Below the pieces are notes generated by a model. It saw only the letters and a list, made by a program, of their open reading frames with translations. It was not told the DNA's origin and did not search any database. Source: a virus. From it: DNA of 57,933 nucleotides. A program made the position numbers and the translations under genes. Numbering within the stretch: the first letter of the stretch is position 1; each line of letters starts with the position of its first letter. Below are positions 6,071-16,400 of this stretch, piece by piece. The stretch lies in the IMG/VR virus record IMGVR_UViG_3300028767_000024, positions 1 to 57,933 of that record; one strand, written 5' to 3'.

Positions 6071-6664
6071 TTAGAATTTGTAGTTTAATCCAAACTCATA
6101 TCCCTTACTCTTGAAATTTGACAGGTATTTTAAGCCTAATCCTACATTGTAATAGTAAATTCCGACTCCAGCACCTGCGTATCCAAAAGTGTTGTAAGAA
6201 ACGCCTAAAAATGGGGTAAACACCCTCTGTTTTATTATGGTTGTCTGTTTCTCCATAGGAGTGAAGGAATAATCCAGCTTATTGAGTTTGTTATATTGCA
6301 CCTCTGCCCCCACAACGAGTTTTCCAACGGTGCCATTATCAAACATGGTTTTACTATATTTATTTAGCTTAACGTAGTCTGCAATAATTGCTGCTGTATC
6401 AACAATAGAAGCAATATACACGGGCTTCCCGGGGATTCTGATTGTGTCAGGTTTCATAGGCAGAACGGGTTTAGTAGGAATAATCACCTCGTACGGCTTA
6501 TCTACGTACACGGTATTTGTTACAGTTTCGCCTTTTATGTATTTTGTAACTATCGAAGGCTCAGTTTGCCAGCGACCAATAAAGAATCCTATAATCAACG
6601 CTGCAATTCCAATTACCCACCAATACTTTTTAAGTAATTCCATTGTCTTAGTTTTTATATTCAT
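6071..6664 (-). CDS. Inner-membrane anchored protein with outer-membrane-like C-terminus; spanin candidate
   Basis: A 197-residue protein. Residues about 15-31 (WVIGIAALIIGFFIGRW) form one transmembrane helix after a basic N-terminus. Residues 35-100 are a Pro/Lys/Val-rich extended linker (VIIPTKPVLPMKPDTIRIPG). The last 50 residues are amphipathic beta strands, and the extreme C-terminus GYEFGLNYKF fits the outer-membrane beta-signal GxxYxF. A protein tied to the inner membrane at one end and outer-membrane-like at the other would be expected for a one-piece spanin. It lies next to the endolysin gene, which supports a lysis role. An alternative start at 6643 would avoid the 17-base overlap with the upstream gene. 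Confidence 0.5.
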   Translation of the reverse strand: MNIKTKTMELLKKYWWVIGIAALIIGFFIGRWQTEPSIVTKYIKGETVTNTVYVDKPYEVIIPTKPVLPMKPDTIRIPGKPVYIASIVDTAAIIADYVKLNKYSKTMFDNGTVGKLVVGAEVQYNKLNKLDYSFTPMEKQTTIIKQRVFTPFLGVSYNTFGYAGAGVGIYYYNVGLGLKYLSNFKSKGYEFGLNYKF

Positions 6665-6833
6665 TTACAATTTCACAGCCTTGTATGCCCTTTTGAATAA
6701 TATCAATGGCATCACCAACATCCTTAAAGTTGTGATACTTTTCTGAGTGGCATAGAATTTTTCCGTTCTTGGCAATGATTTTAAAGCTCCATTTCTGGTG
6801 AAAGAATCCGTTACGAACAATTATGATTTTCAT
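6648..6833 (-). CDS. DUF1508/YegP-like small protein
   Basis: Sixty-one residues matching the YegP-type motif in layout: a strand (WSFKIIAKNGKIL), then CHSEKYHNFKDVGDAIDIIQ, where family members show RLKAxNGEVIxxSExYxxxxxAxxAIxxV. The family is small, often duplicated in bacteria, and of unknown function. Here it overlaps both the endolysin-like gene upstream and the spanin candidate downstream, so it is part of the lysis cassette. Confidence 0.6.
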   Translation of the reverse strand: MKIIIVRNGFFHQKWSFKIIAKNGKILCHSEKYHNFKDVGDAIDIIQKGIQGCEIVNEYKN

Positions 6834-7252
6834 GATATTGTAATTTTAATTGGGTCGGCTGCATTATTCAGAATATCAAATAGACGAAAGAAAATGTCGT
6901 GAGAGTCGGTTAATTGACCTACGATAGAGTTTTTTCCAACAAGAATACATCCGGCAGTATTAGCAGAAGTTGTTCCGTTGTGTATACGAATACCTTCAAA
7001 CCCTGGCACATTTAGAAGCAAAGGCATGATTCTCTGGAAGCGATTGGACCAATTCAAGATAACCGTATATGTTCCCGACGGAATAGCGGTCTGTGCATAC
7101 ACCTTTTCTTCGCCGGGATCAGTTATATCCCCATCATGGTTGTAATCCCTGTCCCTATCCTCCAGTGTTTCAGAAAATAATACGCCGTCGATAAAAAGTT
7201 TACCGATGGTATATGTCGATCTTCGTGCAATTCTTTTAAGTTTTAGTTCCAT
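6830..7252 (-). CDS. DUF5675-type putative endolysin
   Basis: A 140-residue protein. The region FIDGVLFSETLEDRDRDYN, then IPSGTYTVILNWSNRFQRIMP, then IRIHNGTTSANTAGCILVG matches DUF5675, a family found in phages and resembling the L,D-transpeptidase fold with a conserved His and a downstream GC in HNG...GCILVG (His about 92, Cys about 102). In phages it takes the endolysin position. Here it is flanked by the membrane-bridging protein and a coiled-coil membrane protein, consistent with cell-wall degradation at lysis. It has no signal peptide, so it needs a holin. It overlaps the downstream gene by four bases. Confidence 0.65.
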   Translation of the reverse strand: MELKLKRIARRSTYTIGKLFIDGVLFSETLEDRDRDYNHDGDITDPGEEKVYAQTAIPSGTYTVILNWSNRFQRIMPLLLNVPGFEGIRIHNGTTSANTAGCILVGKNSIVGQLTDSHDIFFRLFDILNNAADPIKITIS

Positions 7253-7254
7253 GA

Positions 7255-7938
7255 TTATTTATTTAGCAAGTCTTCATTTTTCTGTTTCATATAGTCGTTT
7301 CGGTAAAACTTACTTTCCCCCCTTGTGGGATCACTAAGGTAGTGAGAGATTATCCAATAGTAATTTGTGCTGTCTATCGGGTTATTTTTATTCTGAATAA
7401 ATAACTTTTTGTAATAGGCTTCCCTTATGTCATTTATTTCTCTTGCATTTTGAATGGTTAAATATTTGAGTAGCTCTATCTTCTCTGCCTTGTTTTGTAT
7501 TTCTCTGTTATCATACAACACAACGGCACTTAACGCAACAGCAACAAGTAAAACTATCCCTAACACCCACTTTATCAATCCCAAAACTTTTTTTTCAAAG
7601 TTGTCATATTTTTCCTCTTGCTTCCCGGATTGTTTCTCTAAATGCTCTGCATAGGCAGCGTCGTGTTTTAATCCCTGTTCTTCCAGGTATGCTTTTATAG
7701 CATCATCCGTTTTGGTTCCTATCTGAATTATAGCCTTGTCTGTTTTGCGTTCAAAATGTTCTGATAATTCATCTGATTGGATTTCGAAGTTACTCAGCAC
7801 CTCTGCTGCACGAACTTCCAGTAAACCCAGAACGCCATTCGCATGACTGGCTATTCGGTCAAAACAGTTTATACACTCAGGGGTTCTTAGTGATTCCGGG
7901 GTCAGTTCGAGTCTGGGAATCCTTATTTTTTTAGCCAT
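7255..7938 (-). CDS. Coiled-coil membrane protein, 227 aa
   Basis: Residues 1-120 are acidic and helical with repeated HFERKTDKAI/HLEKQSGKQEEK heptad-like stretches. Residues about 127-147 (LIKWVLGIVLLVAVALSAVVL) form one transmembrane helix. The remaining 80 residues are charged and helical. It ends two bases before the endolysin gene, so it is probably translated with it. It could be a lysis regulator or accessory membrane protein, but the holin is more likely the 91-residue protein at 17.6 kb. No family recognised. Confidence 0.5.
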   Translation of the reverse strand: MAKKIRIPRLELTPESLRTPECINCFDRIASHANGVLGLLEVRAAEVLSNFEIQSDELSEHFERKTDKAIIQIGTKTDDAIKAYLEEQGLKHDAAYAEHLEKQSGKQEEKYDNFEKKVLGLIKWVLGIVLLVAVALSAVVLYDNREIQNKAEKIELLKYLTIQNAREINDIREAYYKKLFIQNKNNPIDSTNYYWIISHYLSDPTRGESKFYRNDYMKQKNEDLLNK

Positions 7939-8020
7939 AATTATTAGAGATAAATCTGGTATAAGCCAGAGGGTTCACTTTTGCATGTCGGGATATAAAT
8001 ATAGTATATTATTTTACTTA

Positions 8021-8137
8021 ATGGAATACAGGGCATTAAATTCAAAAGCCTATGATATTAAAGCAAAAGAATTATTTGGGGAATTTGCATGGTTAAATTT
8101 TACAGATAATCAAACGTTAGACCAATCATTATTATAG
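8021..8137 (+). pseudogene. Remnant of an AP2-domain homing endonuclease
   Basis: A 38-codon frame on the + strand whose middle reads KAYDIKAKELFGEFAWLNF. This is the C-terminal helix and end of the AP2 DNA-binding domain carried by phage HNH/GIY-YIG homing endonucleases (pattern AAxAYDxxAxxLxGxFAxLNF), and it aligns with AHAFDQRVRELRGDFARLNF in the endonuclease at 45.0 kb. The rest of the gene is absent. It overlaps the 3' end of the leftward receptor-binding gene, tail to tail. It is most easily read as the leftover of a homing element that deleted, or arrived with, the end of that gene. Confidence 0.65.
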
Positions 8138-9651
8138 GCGCATAGGGCAGGTGTTGTTAGCATACTCCAGTCTTCGTTCAAAATCGCAGTGTATGATCCA
8201 CCTTCAAAGCCATGAATATAGTCTCCGTTTCTAAATTGTGTCTCTGCTAAATTTTCGCTTAACCACTCTACTCCATTTATAACTATTGTGTTATACGACT
8301 TTAAATTATTACCAGTATAAGTCCCTATATATCCGTTTTCGTGGGTTGTGGTAGGATTGCAAAGACGAATAGATGCGGCAGATGTTTTTGACTGCATACA
8401 AATCAGAGCGCTAGCATTATAGTAATTAATTCTATTCATATATGCGCTAACGGCATCGTAGTTGTCATAAATCCATATAATTCCATCATATTTTATCGTC
8501 CATTCGTCTCCAAAATTACCAACTTCAAGTCTTCCCCCACCTCCAATAATAGACAGTCCATACTCGTTGGTTGCTCCTTCGTTTGGTTCTTCCCAATGAA
8601 TTAATCCAATTTCTTTTAATTTACCACCAGCTAAAAGCCATGCATTAAATTCAGAATCAAATGTGTCTATTGAATTTAATAAATCTTCCCAAATACTTTT
8701 ACTTGGCACTACCCATTCATCTGAACTACTCAGATAAGTATAAGTAGCTGCATTGTTTTCATCGTTGTCATATACGCAACCTGCTTCAGTTTCTAATCCT
8801 GCCCATGTTGTATTATCAATAGGATGATAAACACCACCTTCAAAACCATGCACATAGTCACCGTTTTGGTATTTAGTTTCAGCTAAATTACAAGCCAACC
8901 ATTCTTGCGAACCAATGCAAATAGTAGGATAAATTTTTTCATCATTTCCAATATATATCCCAGTTTGACCATCTATTAGAGTTGTTGTTTCTTTTACTAA
9001 TCTAATAGAATAACCATAAGATTTTACATTAGTATATCCACCACTATCTGTAATTAAACTATCATACATTCTATAAAATCCAACAGAACTTCCGCTAACA
9101 GAAGAATTCCACATTTCAAATGTACTACCTATATTACCATAACCATTAATATTTCTATGACCAGAACCAACTGCCGTAAATCCAGTCTCATTAGTTGCTC
9201 CTGTGTTTGGACTTTGCCAATGTGTAAAACCTGTTTCTTTCAACTTTCCACCAGCATTTCCATATCCTAAAAACAATTGCATTGTTAAAATATCTCTATC
9301 GTCTTGACTATTATTATAAGATGGTAATTTCCATCCTATTGAAGCAATACCCCTACTATCAGTTGCAGCATACCAATTGTAAAGGCATCCGTTTGTGATA
9401 GCTTTTAACTGTTTTTGAGTTGCAAACCAGTTATACAATGCGCCGTAGCCACCTGTTTCAATTAGTTTATAGAGTGCCGTTAAAGTAGCATTACTCGCTG
9501 GCATAGTCACCGTAGCAGGATTAGCGTGTGCATCATCCAAAACTGATACATCACCGTCCCAAACATCGAATTCATATCCTTCTGGTGCGGTATCTGCCGT
9601 GATAATTCTAATATCCCCCGTATGTAATCCCGATTCAGTTGTTGTTGCCAT
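8110..9651 (-). CDS. Receptor-binding protein with Fibrobacter major paralogous domains
   Basis: A 513-residue protein. Residues about 12-62 resemble an InlB-type bacterial repeat (APEGYEFDVWDGD, then PATVTMPASNATLTALYK). The rest consists of pieces of the Fib_succ_major (FISUMP) fold: GALYNWFA, GCLYNWYAATDSRG, two copies of LKExGxxHWxxPNxGATNExG, and two copies of a module with EWLA/EWLS, NGDY.HGFEGG and C.Y.ND. These lectin-like folds are typical of variable adhesins. It ends at AYNNDWSNV, where family members continue with TYGALYNWYA, so the 3' end looks cut. It begins after the stop of the 1269-residue fibre gene and is more A+T rich than the genes upstream. Confidence 0.65.
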   Translation of the reverse strand: MATTTESGLHTGDIRIITADTAPEGYEFDVWDGDVSVLDDAHANPATVTMPASNATLTALYKLIETGGYGALYNWFATQKQLKAITNGCLYNWYAATDSRGIASIGWKLPSYNNSQDDRDILTMQLFLGYGNAGGKLKETGFTHWQSPNTGATNETGFTAVGSGHRNINGYGNIGSTFEMWNSSVSGSSVGFYRMYDSLITDSGGYTNVKSYGYSIRLVKETTTLIDGQTGIYIGNDEKIYPTICIGSQEWLACNLAETKYQNGDYVHGFEGGVYHPIDNTTWAGLETEAGCVYDNDENNAATYTYLSSSDEWVVPSKSIWEDLLNSIDTFDSEFNAWLLAGGKLKEIGLIHWEEPNEGATNEYGLSIIGGGGRLEVGNFGDEWTIKYDGIIWIYDNYDAVSAYMNRINYYNASALICMQSKTSAASIRLCNPTTTHENGYIGTYTGNNLKSYNTIVINGVEWLSENLAETQFRNGDYIHGFEGGSYTAILNEDWSMLTTPALCAYNNDWSNV

Positions 9652-9654
9652 AAC

Positions 9655-12600
9655 TTAAAATATTATTTTTCTTATAGGTCTTACATAACCAATTTCAAAA
9701 TCATCATTACCTTCATCGTTTAAATCAGGACTAGTAGGTTGCCAATTAGTTCCATAACTATTATTTGGTAAATAACCAACTCTATAGATTATTTTTTCAT
9801 TATGATATTCATCCCAGTTTCCAGAACTACTACTCCAATAATTAGTTCTTTGTGTAGTACAAATAATAAAATTAATATTAAATAATCTTAAATTAGAAAG
9901 TGAAATATCTAGTTCTTTTGCACTAGGCAAATACCAATCATTGTGTTCACCACCATTGTATTCTCTTGTAAGTTTGGCGGCATATCCACTTTGTCCTTTT
10001 GCATCTAAATCAGCTATAATTAAATCAGTATAAGAACTTCCATTACCTATTGAACTATCATATGAAATTCCAGCAATAGGAATAAAAGGATCAGTATAAT
10101 AGTCATTAAAACAGAATCTTTGTTCTCCACCAATATCTTCTGTACTAATTACTAATATAAAAGAATGATCTGGTTCTATATAACTTACAATTCCACCACC
10201 GTATAAATCACCTATTTCTGGAAACGCAGAAGGCATTGATATTGTTCCATTATTTACAGTAAGCGTATAAGTTTGATCTAATACATTATATAATATATTC
10301 CATTCTCTACCAGTAGAATCAGGTGGTAATTCATCCATTAACATATCTATTGTATCGAGCATATCCTGATCTGTAATTGGTGGATTATCACCCTTAATAT
10401 CCAATAAACAAATATCAGTAGTAGATTCTATATTAGATAGATCAACTGCATGAATCAGGTTATATAGCTGTTCTACATCCATTCCTGTGTTCTTCCAGAT
10501 AATACTCTTGTCACCGTTATTGCCTGTCGGAATATCTGTGCCTGAGCAAATCGTAACTTTTGAATAGGATGCGTCAACATGGGCAATATCAAACAGAGTG
10601 GTTAAATCGCCTGTAATTCCGGTATTGGATATATTAAGATTGTGTGTGACTACTGATAGTGAGCTGCAATCCCCGGAAATAGGTGTGTTCTGAATCTCTA
10701 ACGAATATAGCGGGGTCTTAAACTTATCTGTCGGCATATAGAAGAACTGACCGACAGTATTCTGAATTCCAAGATTAGTGTCGCTCAAATCCACCGATCC
10801 ATTTGCAAGTAGTCCGCCATTATCTGTAAAATAAATCAGTTGTATGGCATTACAGGTAAACGATTCGAATAGGTTTTGTAAATCAGATGCCGGTATATTA
10901 TTGGTAAGCGTTACGGTATAAACTCCGGGCATGGAATATAAATGTGATTGTAGTTGTGGTTGATAAATCATACCCTCAATAATCACATCCGGTTCTCCTT
11001 CTCCGTAATCGATATGAGTTGAATAATTCGCTACCTCATCCTCATTTGGAGTGAAGCTAAAATCAATTGTAGTAGGTTCTGATATCTGAAATACAAAAGT
11101 CAAACTCTTGCTTGTTACATAAGCATCCATCCATCTAACCTGGAGCCGGGGCTGACCGTACTCTACCAAGGCATTTGTGCATCCACGACTACTTCCGCCA
11201 AACCACGTAGGATGGGCGTCGATCTCCACTGTTGGCATACGCTGAAGGCAGGCATACTTAATCATGCCTGTAAAAGATTCATCAGGGACTATCCTGAATA
11301 TCTTTTGGGTTACGGCACCTACCCGTACCAATACCTTGTATTTTTTAACTATACCTGGTTCTCCAGAAAGCCACAATCTATCCGTGCTATCTTCAAGGGT
11401 AATTCCTGTTGGGTAATCTTCCGGTTGTAGGAATGAACGCTCATGCCCGCCCTGCTTATAATAAGTATTTCCGTCAAGCCAATTGCAGATTGCCCCATCA
11501 AAAGTGCCAAGTAAATCGATAGCTAAATGCCCCGAGTTTATTACACATTCAATTTCGATAAAGCAGTATTGACCGTAATGAATCGGAGTCCTGATCTTAG
11601 GGCAACTCTGCCATACTCCATCTGTTGCATTACTCATCGAATCACGATATATGGCACCATCTCTAATCTGCCAGCTTGAATCGTAATTCCAAAACTTACG
11701 CAATAGGTAGGTAGGGTCGTCCGGGTTGTCAAACTGTTGCTCTAATCTAAACGACGGGTTGTATAATAAATTACCTTGTCCTTCCTGCATAAAAGGAACA
11801 TCATAATCGCTTGCGTCAGGATACATGTCAAGCTGAGGATTACCGGATGGATATTCTACTCCACCAAATACAAGTCCGCCCTCGGTTGTGATATTATTCC
11901 CGGCAGAGGGCATGTACTTGTTCTTTCGCATTCCCTGATCCCCATCAGAATTGATATACCGGTTATCGTAGGTAGGGAATAGTCCAAGCACACTGCCATT
12001 TTTATTCAGGTCAAGTAGTGCAAGAAAATCAACATATCTGGCATTCTGAAATATGATGGGTGTGTTTATGTAAACATTTTGCTTCCCTTCCGATGATCTT
12101 CCTAGTGGGGTGATTACATCAAATACGGGAGCCATGTATTTATCAGGGGCAATCGCAACTACAAACGCGGTAGGCTTTGCCGGTATTGTCACTCCGTCTA
12201 TTATTTTGGTTGTACTTAAATGGCATCCTGAGATAGCTTCGAGTTCTACCTTGAATGTAATTACCGGAGGCGGAGTCATTAAATCATACTGATTAGCCTT
12301 TGGGAAAAACTTAAAGTTAGCATACTTCTTTCTACCCTCGGCGTCGTCCATCGGGTACTCAGCTGAATTCATCGCGGCAGTATGGATGTTCTGATCTTTT
12401 GTGCGGGAAATTAACTTCGAACTAAAATCATCTGTTCCATCAAAAAGTCTTCCGAATCCTATCTGATATTTTGTTTTCTTAATGTCATCCCAAGTGTACA
12501 TACCAGAGATAAGATTCTTGTACTGATATATTCCGTCAATAGCCTTTGTAGGATATGAAAAAAAGTTCCATATAGAATCAGCAACTAAAATCATAGTTGT

Positions 12601-13464
12601 GTAAAGGGCTATCCCCTGAAAAATAGTTCCAACAGCCATTGATTCAGGGTTAGTCCACAGCTTATTCATTGCCTCCGATACCTTCTTGAGTACGGGAGTT
12701 TTATTTCCCAGGAGGTAATCAAACAGGTGCGCCAGGTTTAATGAGTTAGAAATAGGCCCAAGAGAATCAGATGCATTGCTGAATTTAGGAACAAAAATAG
12801 CGGCAACATGTGTTAAAAATTCATTAGGATTACCTACCGAGAAACTTACGGGAATATCGCCGTAGTAAACCGTGATATTGTACGAGAATACTGCATCCTT
12901 TGTGCTTGGTCCGGTTAAGTAATCTAGTCCAACCTTAACGCCCAGGCTTGAATCATTTAATACATCATCATTTCCATCCCTCAACATAGCTGATTGGGTA
13001 ATATCAACAAGCATTTTTGATTCGGTCTTTGCCGGGGAGGTGTATTTGTCTACTTCGAATAGTTTGGGCGGAACAGCTATTCCTATTATCTTCTGATTGT
13101 CGACAAGGTATTGTTGTGCGGACTGAGTCTGTGGCATTAATTCTACGGTAGGATCACCGGCAATAAATGGAGTGCCTACAACTGACTTAAAGTAAATTTC
13201 AGGTTCGCCTTCCGAGCCTTCTGTTCCTCCGTAGTTTCTGTAATGATCGGTTTGAAGCGGCAATGTGACGAGGTTAGTCTTTCTTTCCTCATCCGTATTT
13301 CCTTCGCAGTAATCGGGATCAACGTATGGTCCGGCGATGTCGTTATCGCCGTACATGACATCTGATGTAATATTTACTTTTGGCGAGGAAGAATTAATGT
13401 CAATGACATCCATCATCTCGTCTGTCGTCATATTGACCTTCTTAATCCTTCCTCTTGTAGCCAT
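9655..13464 (-). CDS. Large tail fibre/adhesin with PKD-like and DUF1566-like domains
   Basis: A 1269-residue protein. The first 400 residues form an apparently phage-specific module with a hydrophobic stretch (VGTIFQGIALYTTMILVADSIW). The middle holds a carbohydrate-binding-like region. At about 840-895 a PKD-like segment ends in HLYSMPGVYTVTLT. It is followed by irregular leucine-rich-like strands (YSLEIQNTPISGDCSSLSVV). The last 170 residues (NDWYLPSAKELD, NYWSSSSGNW, VRPIRKI) match the DUF1566/Lcl C-type-lectin-like fold. The terminal ~250 residues are encoded by distinctly more A+T-rich DNA. A host-receptor-binding role is inferred from domains and position among fibres. TGATAGTGA occurs at 10654-10662. 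Confidence 0.6.
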   Translation of the reverse strand: MATRGRIKKVNMTTDEMMDVIDINSSSPKVNITSDVMYGDNDIAGPYVDPDYCEGNTDEERKTNLVTLPLQTDHYRNYGGTEGSEGEPEIYFKSVVGTPFIAGDPTVELMPQTQSAQQYLVDNQKIIGIAVPPKLFEVDKYTSPAKTESKMLVDITQSAMLRDGNDDVLNDSSLGVKVGLDYLTGPSTKDAVFSYNITVYYGDIPVSFSVGNPNEFLTHVAAIFVPKFSNASDSLGPISNSLNLAHLFDYLLGNKTPVLKKVSEAMNKLWTNPESMAVGTIFQGIALYTTMILVADSIWNFFSYPTKAIDGIYQYKNLISGMYTWDDIKKTKYQIGFGRLFDGTDDFSSKLISRTKDQNIHTAAMNSAEYPMDDAEGRKKYANFKFFPKANQYDLMTPPPVITFKVELEAISGCHLSTTKIIDGVTIPAKPTAFVVAIAPDKYMAPVFDVITPLGRSSEGKQNVYINTPIIFQNARYVDFLALLDLNKNGSVLGLFPTYDNRYINSDGDQGMRKNKYMPSAGNNITTEGGLVFGGVEYPSGNPQLDMYPDASDYDVPFMQEGQGNLLYNPSFRLEQQFDNPDDPTYLLRKFWNYDSSWQIRDGAIYRDSMSNATDGVWQSCPKIRTPIHYGQYCFIEIECVINSGHLAIDLLGTFDGAICNWLDGNTYYKQGGHERSFLQPEDYPTGITLEDSTDRLWLSGEPGIVKKYKVLVRVGAVTQKIFRIVPDESFTGMIKYACLQRMPTVEIDAHPTWFGGSSRGCTNALVEYGQPRLQVRWMDAYVTSKSLTFVFQISEPTTIDFSFTPNEDEVANYSTHIDYGEGEPDVIIEGMIYQPQLQSHLYSMPGVYTVTLTNNIPASDLQNLFESFTCNAIQLIYFTDNGGLLANGSVDLSDTNLGIQNTVGQFFYMPTDKFKTPLYSLEIQNTPISGDCSSLSVVTHNLNISNTGITGDLTTLFDIAHVDASYSKVTICSGTDIPTGNNGDKSIIWKNTGMDVEQLYNLIHAVDLSNIESTTDICLLDIKGDNPPITDQDMLDTIDMLMDELPPDSTGREWNILYNVLDQTYTLTVNNGTISMPSAFPEIGDLYGGGIVSYIEPDHSFILVISTEDIGGEQRFCFNDYYTDPFIPIAGISYDSSIGNGSSYTDLIIADLDAKGQSGYAAKLTREYNGGEHNDWYLPSAKELDISLSNLRLFNINFIICTTQRTNYWSSSSGNWDEYHNEKIIYRVGYLPNNSYGTNWQPTSPDLNDEGNDDFEIGYVRPIRKIIF

Positions 13465-16400
13465 TATACAGTTGTGTCTCTAGCGATTAATTGTAATTTT
13501 AAATGAAGGTTTCCTGCCGAATCCAAGAATGCTATCCTCGTAGGAGTTCCGGCATCACCAATAGAATAGAAATTAACATTTCCTGACCCTTGCATTTTAT
13601 TTGCATACACATTTACTTCACCTGCTTTGACTTCAACCCAAGATGGAGAAACTTCATCCGATGTTCTTTTTGACAGGACAACAGATGAAGTCTCTGCGTC
13701 TGAAGTAACATGATTCCCGCTTATTTCTACGTGCTGTATCGCGGCAGTGTCATTGACCAGAAGCGTATTGCTTTCAATATCATTGGCACTAAAGTTTTGA
13801 TCGATATCTCCATTGATGTAAGCTGCTCCGATATTTGATCTTGCAATGCCACGTTTTACATTATCCCCTGATGTATTATCGGAATCCAATAAATCGTATT
13901 GAGGAGTATAAAGTATCGGGGTTACATTGAATTTTAATTCTCCTAATTCTTCGTCAAGATATAATGAGTTATCCGTAGAAAGAGCAGTTGTAATAGGACT
14001 TTTATTGACCATCACTCCACCGACATGCCTTGCTTCGTTATCGGTATAGGTTGCAATTGGAATATCGATTGTATCCAAGAACGCTAAGGCGCCAAAAGTA
14101 TAATCTACATTCATGTCAATCCCTTCTCCATACTCATCCGTTACTGCAAAATGAAGCGTATTGTCAGTCTTGGTAATGGCAGTAAGCTGATAATCCGTAG
14201 AACTTCCACCTGACGATACAGATTTTAAAGTGTTGGTTGCAAAGTCATAGAATAATCCTGCACCAACATTAAGGTTCATTATCGTAGTTGCAGCCAAGGT
14301 AGCCGAAGTACGGATATCTGCCGAATAATTAGCCTTTAATGCCAATGCACCTTGACCTAAAGTTCCGCCGGCAGTCCACGAAGGGGTAGGAGTCCATCCT
14401 ATTGCCGGGATAGCCTTAGTTACATTTATCTTAACGGAAGTTCCATCTGTAAGAGCCACTTCGGTTGCTATCCCATCGATAAGTGGTTTCTGTGTAAATG
14501 TGAATGAGTCCTCAGAGTCCTGCTCAATAAGATACACTCCCGTATCCAGATCGTCTAAAACGATATCCTGTACGTTAACTTTTATTTCTTCATCAAGTGT
14601 CTCTAAACCTATATGATCGCCTTCTAAAATAGATTTAAACCTAAGTACGGTACCTGTCTTATCTTTATACCATCCGATTCCGACTCCTACGTTACTTGCC
14701 GCATTGGATTCTCCTCCTCCCGTTCCGGTAGCTGTCACGTCGATTTCATCATTCGCCGTAGACACAAACTGAACTGATCCGTCAGTAGAGATTAATGGCC
14801 TAAATCGTAATACAGGCGCAACGCCTTCCGGGGTATCTGTCACGCGGAACACTTCGGCATAGCTTGCAGTGGTCGACACTACCGCTTCGTTCAGTCCGTC
14901 AACCGCAAGTTGTAAAGAGAAATCAAGATCGTTATCCAAAAGGTTATCTACAATCACGACCCTTGCATCATCCGGTTTAATTCCCTTGATCGGTAAATCT
15001 GACCCCACTTTGGGTAAACTTAAATCAAAAGCGGTAATTGAACCATCATATCTTAGCGCATTTGCCTGTCCTGATGTCGGTGAATTATCTAACTGCACCC
15101 ATGTACTGCCAATTCTACCGTAGTAGTGTCCTGAGTCATAAACAACAACATGATCTGAAGTTGCATATCTTGGTCTTTGTGCTAAATTAATTCCTCCTGG
15201 CACTTTTAATTCAGCCTGTGCTGATACCCATTGTAATCCTGCCTGTGCCGAAAAACCCCTATTGGTATCACCTGTGGCGCCGGAAGATATTTGAATCATC
15301 CCCGTAAGTCCGTCGTCTGATGCGTGAGGAATAATCGTAGAATTAAATGCATTGGCGCCTAACTGTAATACCAGGTCAGATAATCCGTTTCTTACAAAGG
15401 TAACCTTGAATGCATCTGAAGTAGTACCTACATCTGCCGTAGCCTTAGTAACTGCGCTCAAATAGTTATTAGCCCCCGTTGCGAAGTCTACCCAATTGTC
15501 ATTATCGTAATACTGAGGCTTAACTACCCCTCCGGCATCTACAAATTGAACCATTCCGCCTGATGGAGTATTATCTGTATCGAAGGTTCCAATCTTAACT
15601 TCCTGCCCAACATCAAGCCTATTATTAACCCTTAACCATCCTGTTGAAAAGTCACCATACAGCAAGGATCCTAGTCTTTCCAATTCCTGTGATGCGTAAT
15701 TTACATTGCCGACATAGAACTTATTGTTTTCGGATTCAAGCTTCCCTGCATAAGCTCCCACAGCGACCATTCCTGAAACATTGGACGAGATGCTTTGTCC
15801 GGCATAATTTCCAAGTAGGGTATTCCAGCTTCCTGTTGATAGTGATCCTCCTGCCTGCTCGCCTGCAAGAAGGTTGCCCTCCATATTTGCACCCCACGAC
15901 AGGTTCCTGGTAATCCCATGCCCAATTAAGGTATTCTTTCTTCCCAAATACTGAAGCACACTCTTTAGGGTCGCATCTATGCCGTTTTTAGCCTGTATGC
16001 CGGTGAATCCTGTAAAATCTAATGTCTTGGTGGTCTTGTTGTATTTAAAGGATATATCGCCTCCAATCGTGTTATTGTCATCGAACAGGACTTTTTGATC
16101 CCCCGGCAGTGTAATTGTATTCTCAACTGAGTCCAGCCATGCCAATGGTCCCAATGGAACGGTCTTGGTGGTAGAATCATTCATCGTCAGGATTAACGTA
16201 TTTCCTTCGGCCTGTCTTAATGCAGATACCAGAAAATCTTCCTTACGCCATGATGGATTCTTATTTACGTCGAGTTTCCAAATATAATTGCCGGCAGGAG
16301 AATCATTGCCCCTATGTACAATCCCATGTGCGGTTTTGGTATTGAATTCGCCGGACAGATAAGGAAGATACTTGATATAATTCAAATCATTATCCCATAC

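Noticed and set aside
8110-13464. Diversity-generating retroelement target
   Set aside because: The lectin-like ends fit typical DGR targets, but no reverse transcriptase gene and no template repeat were seen in the window.
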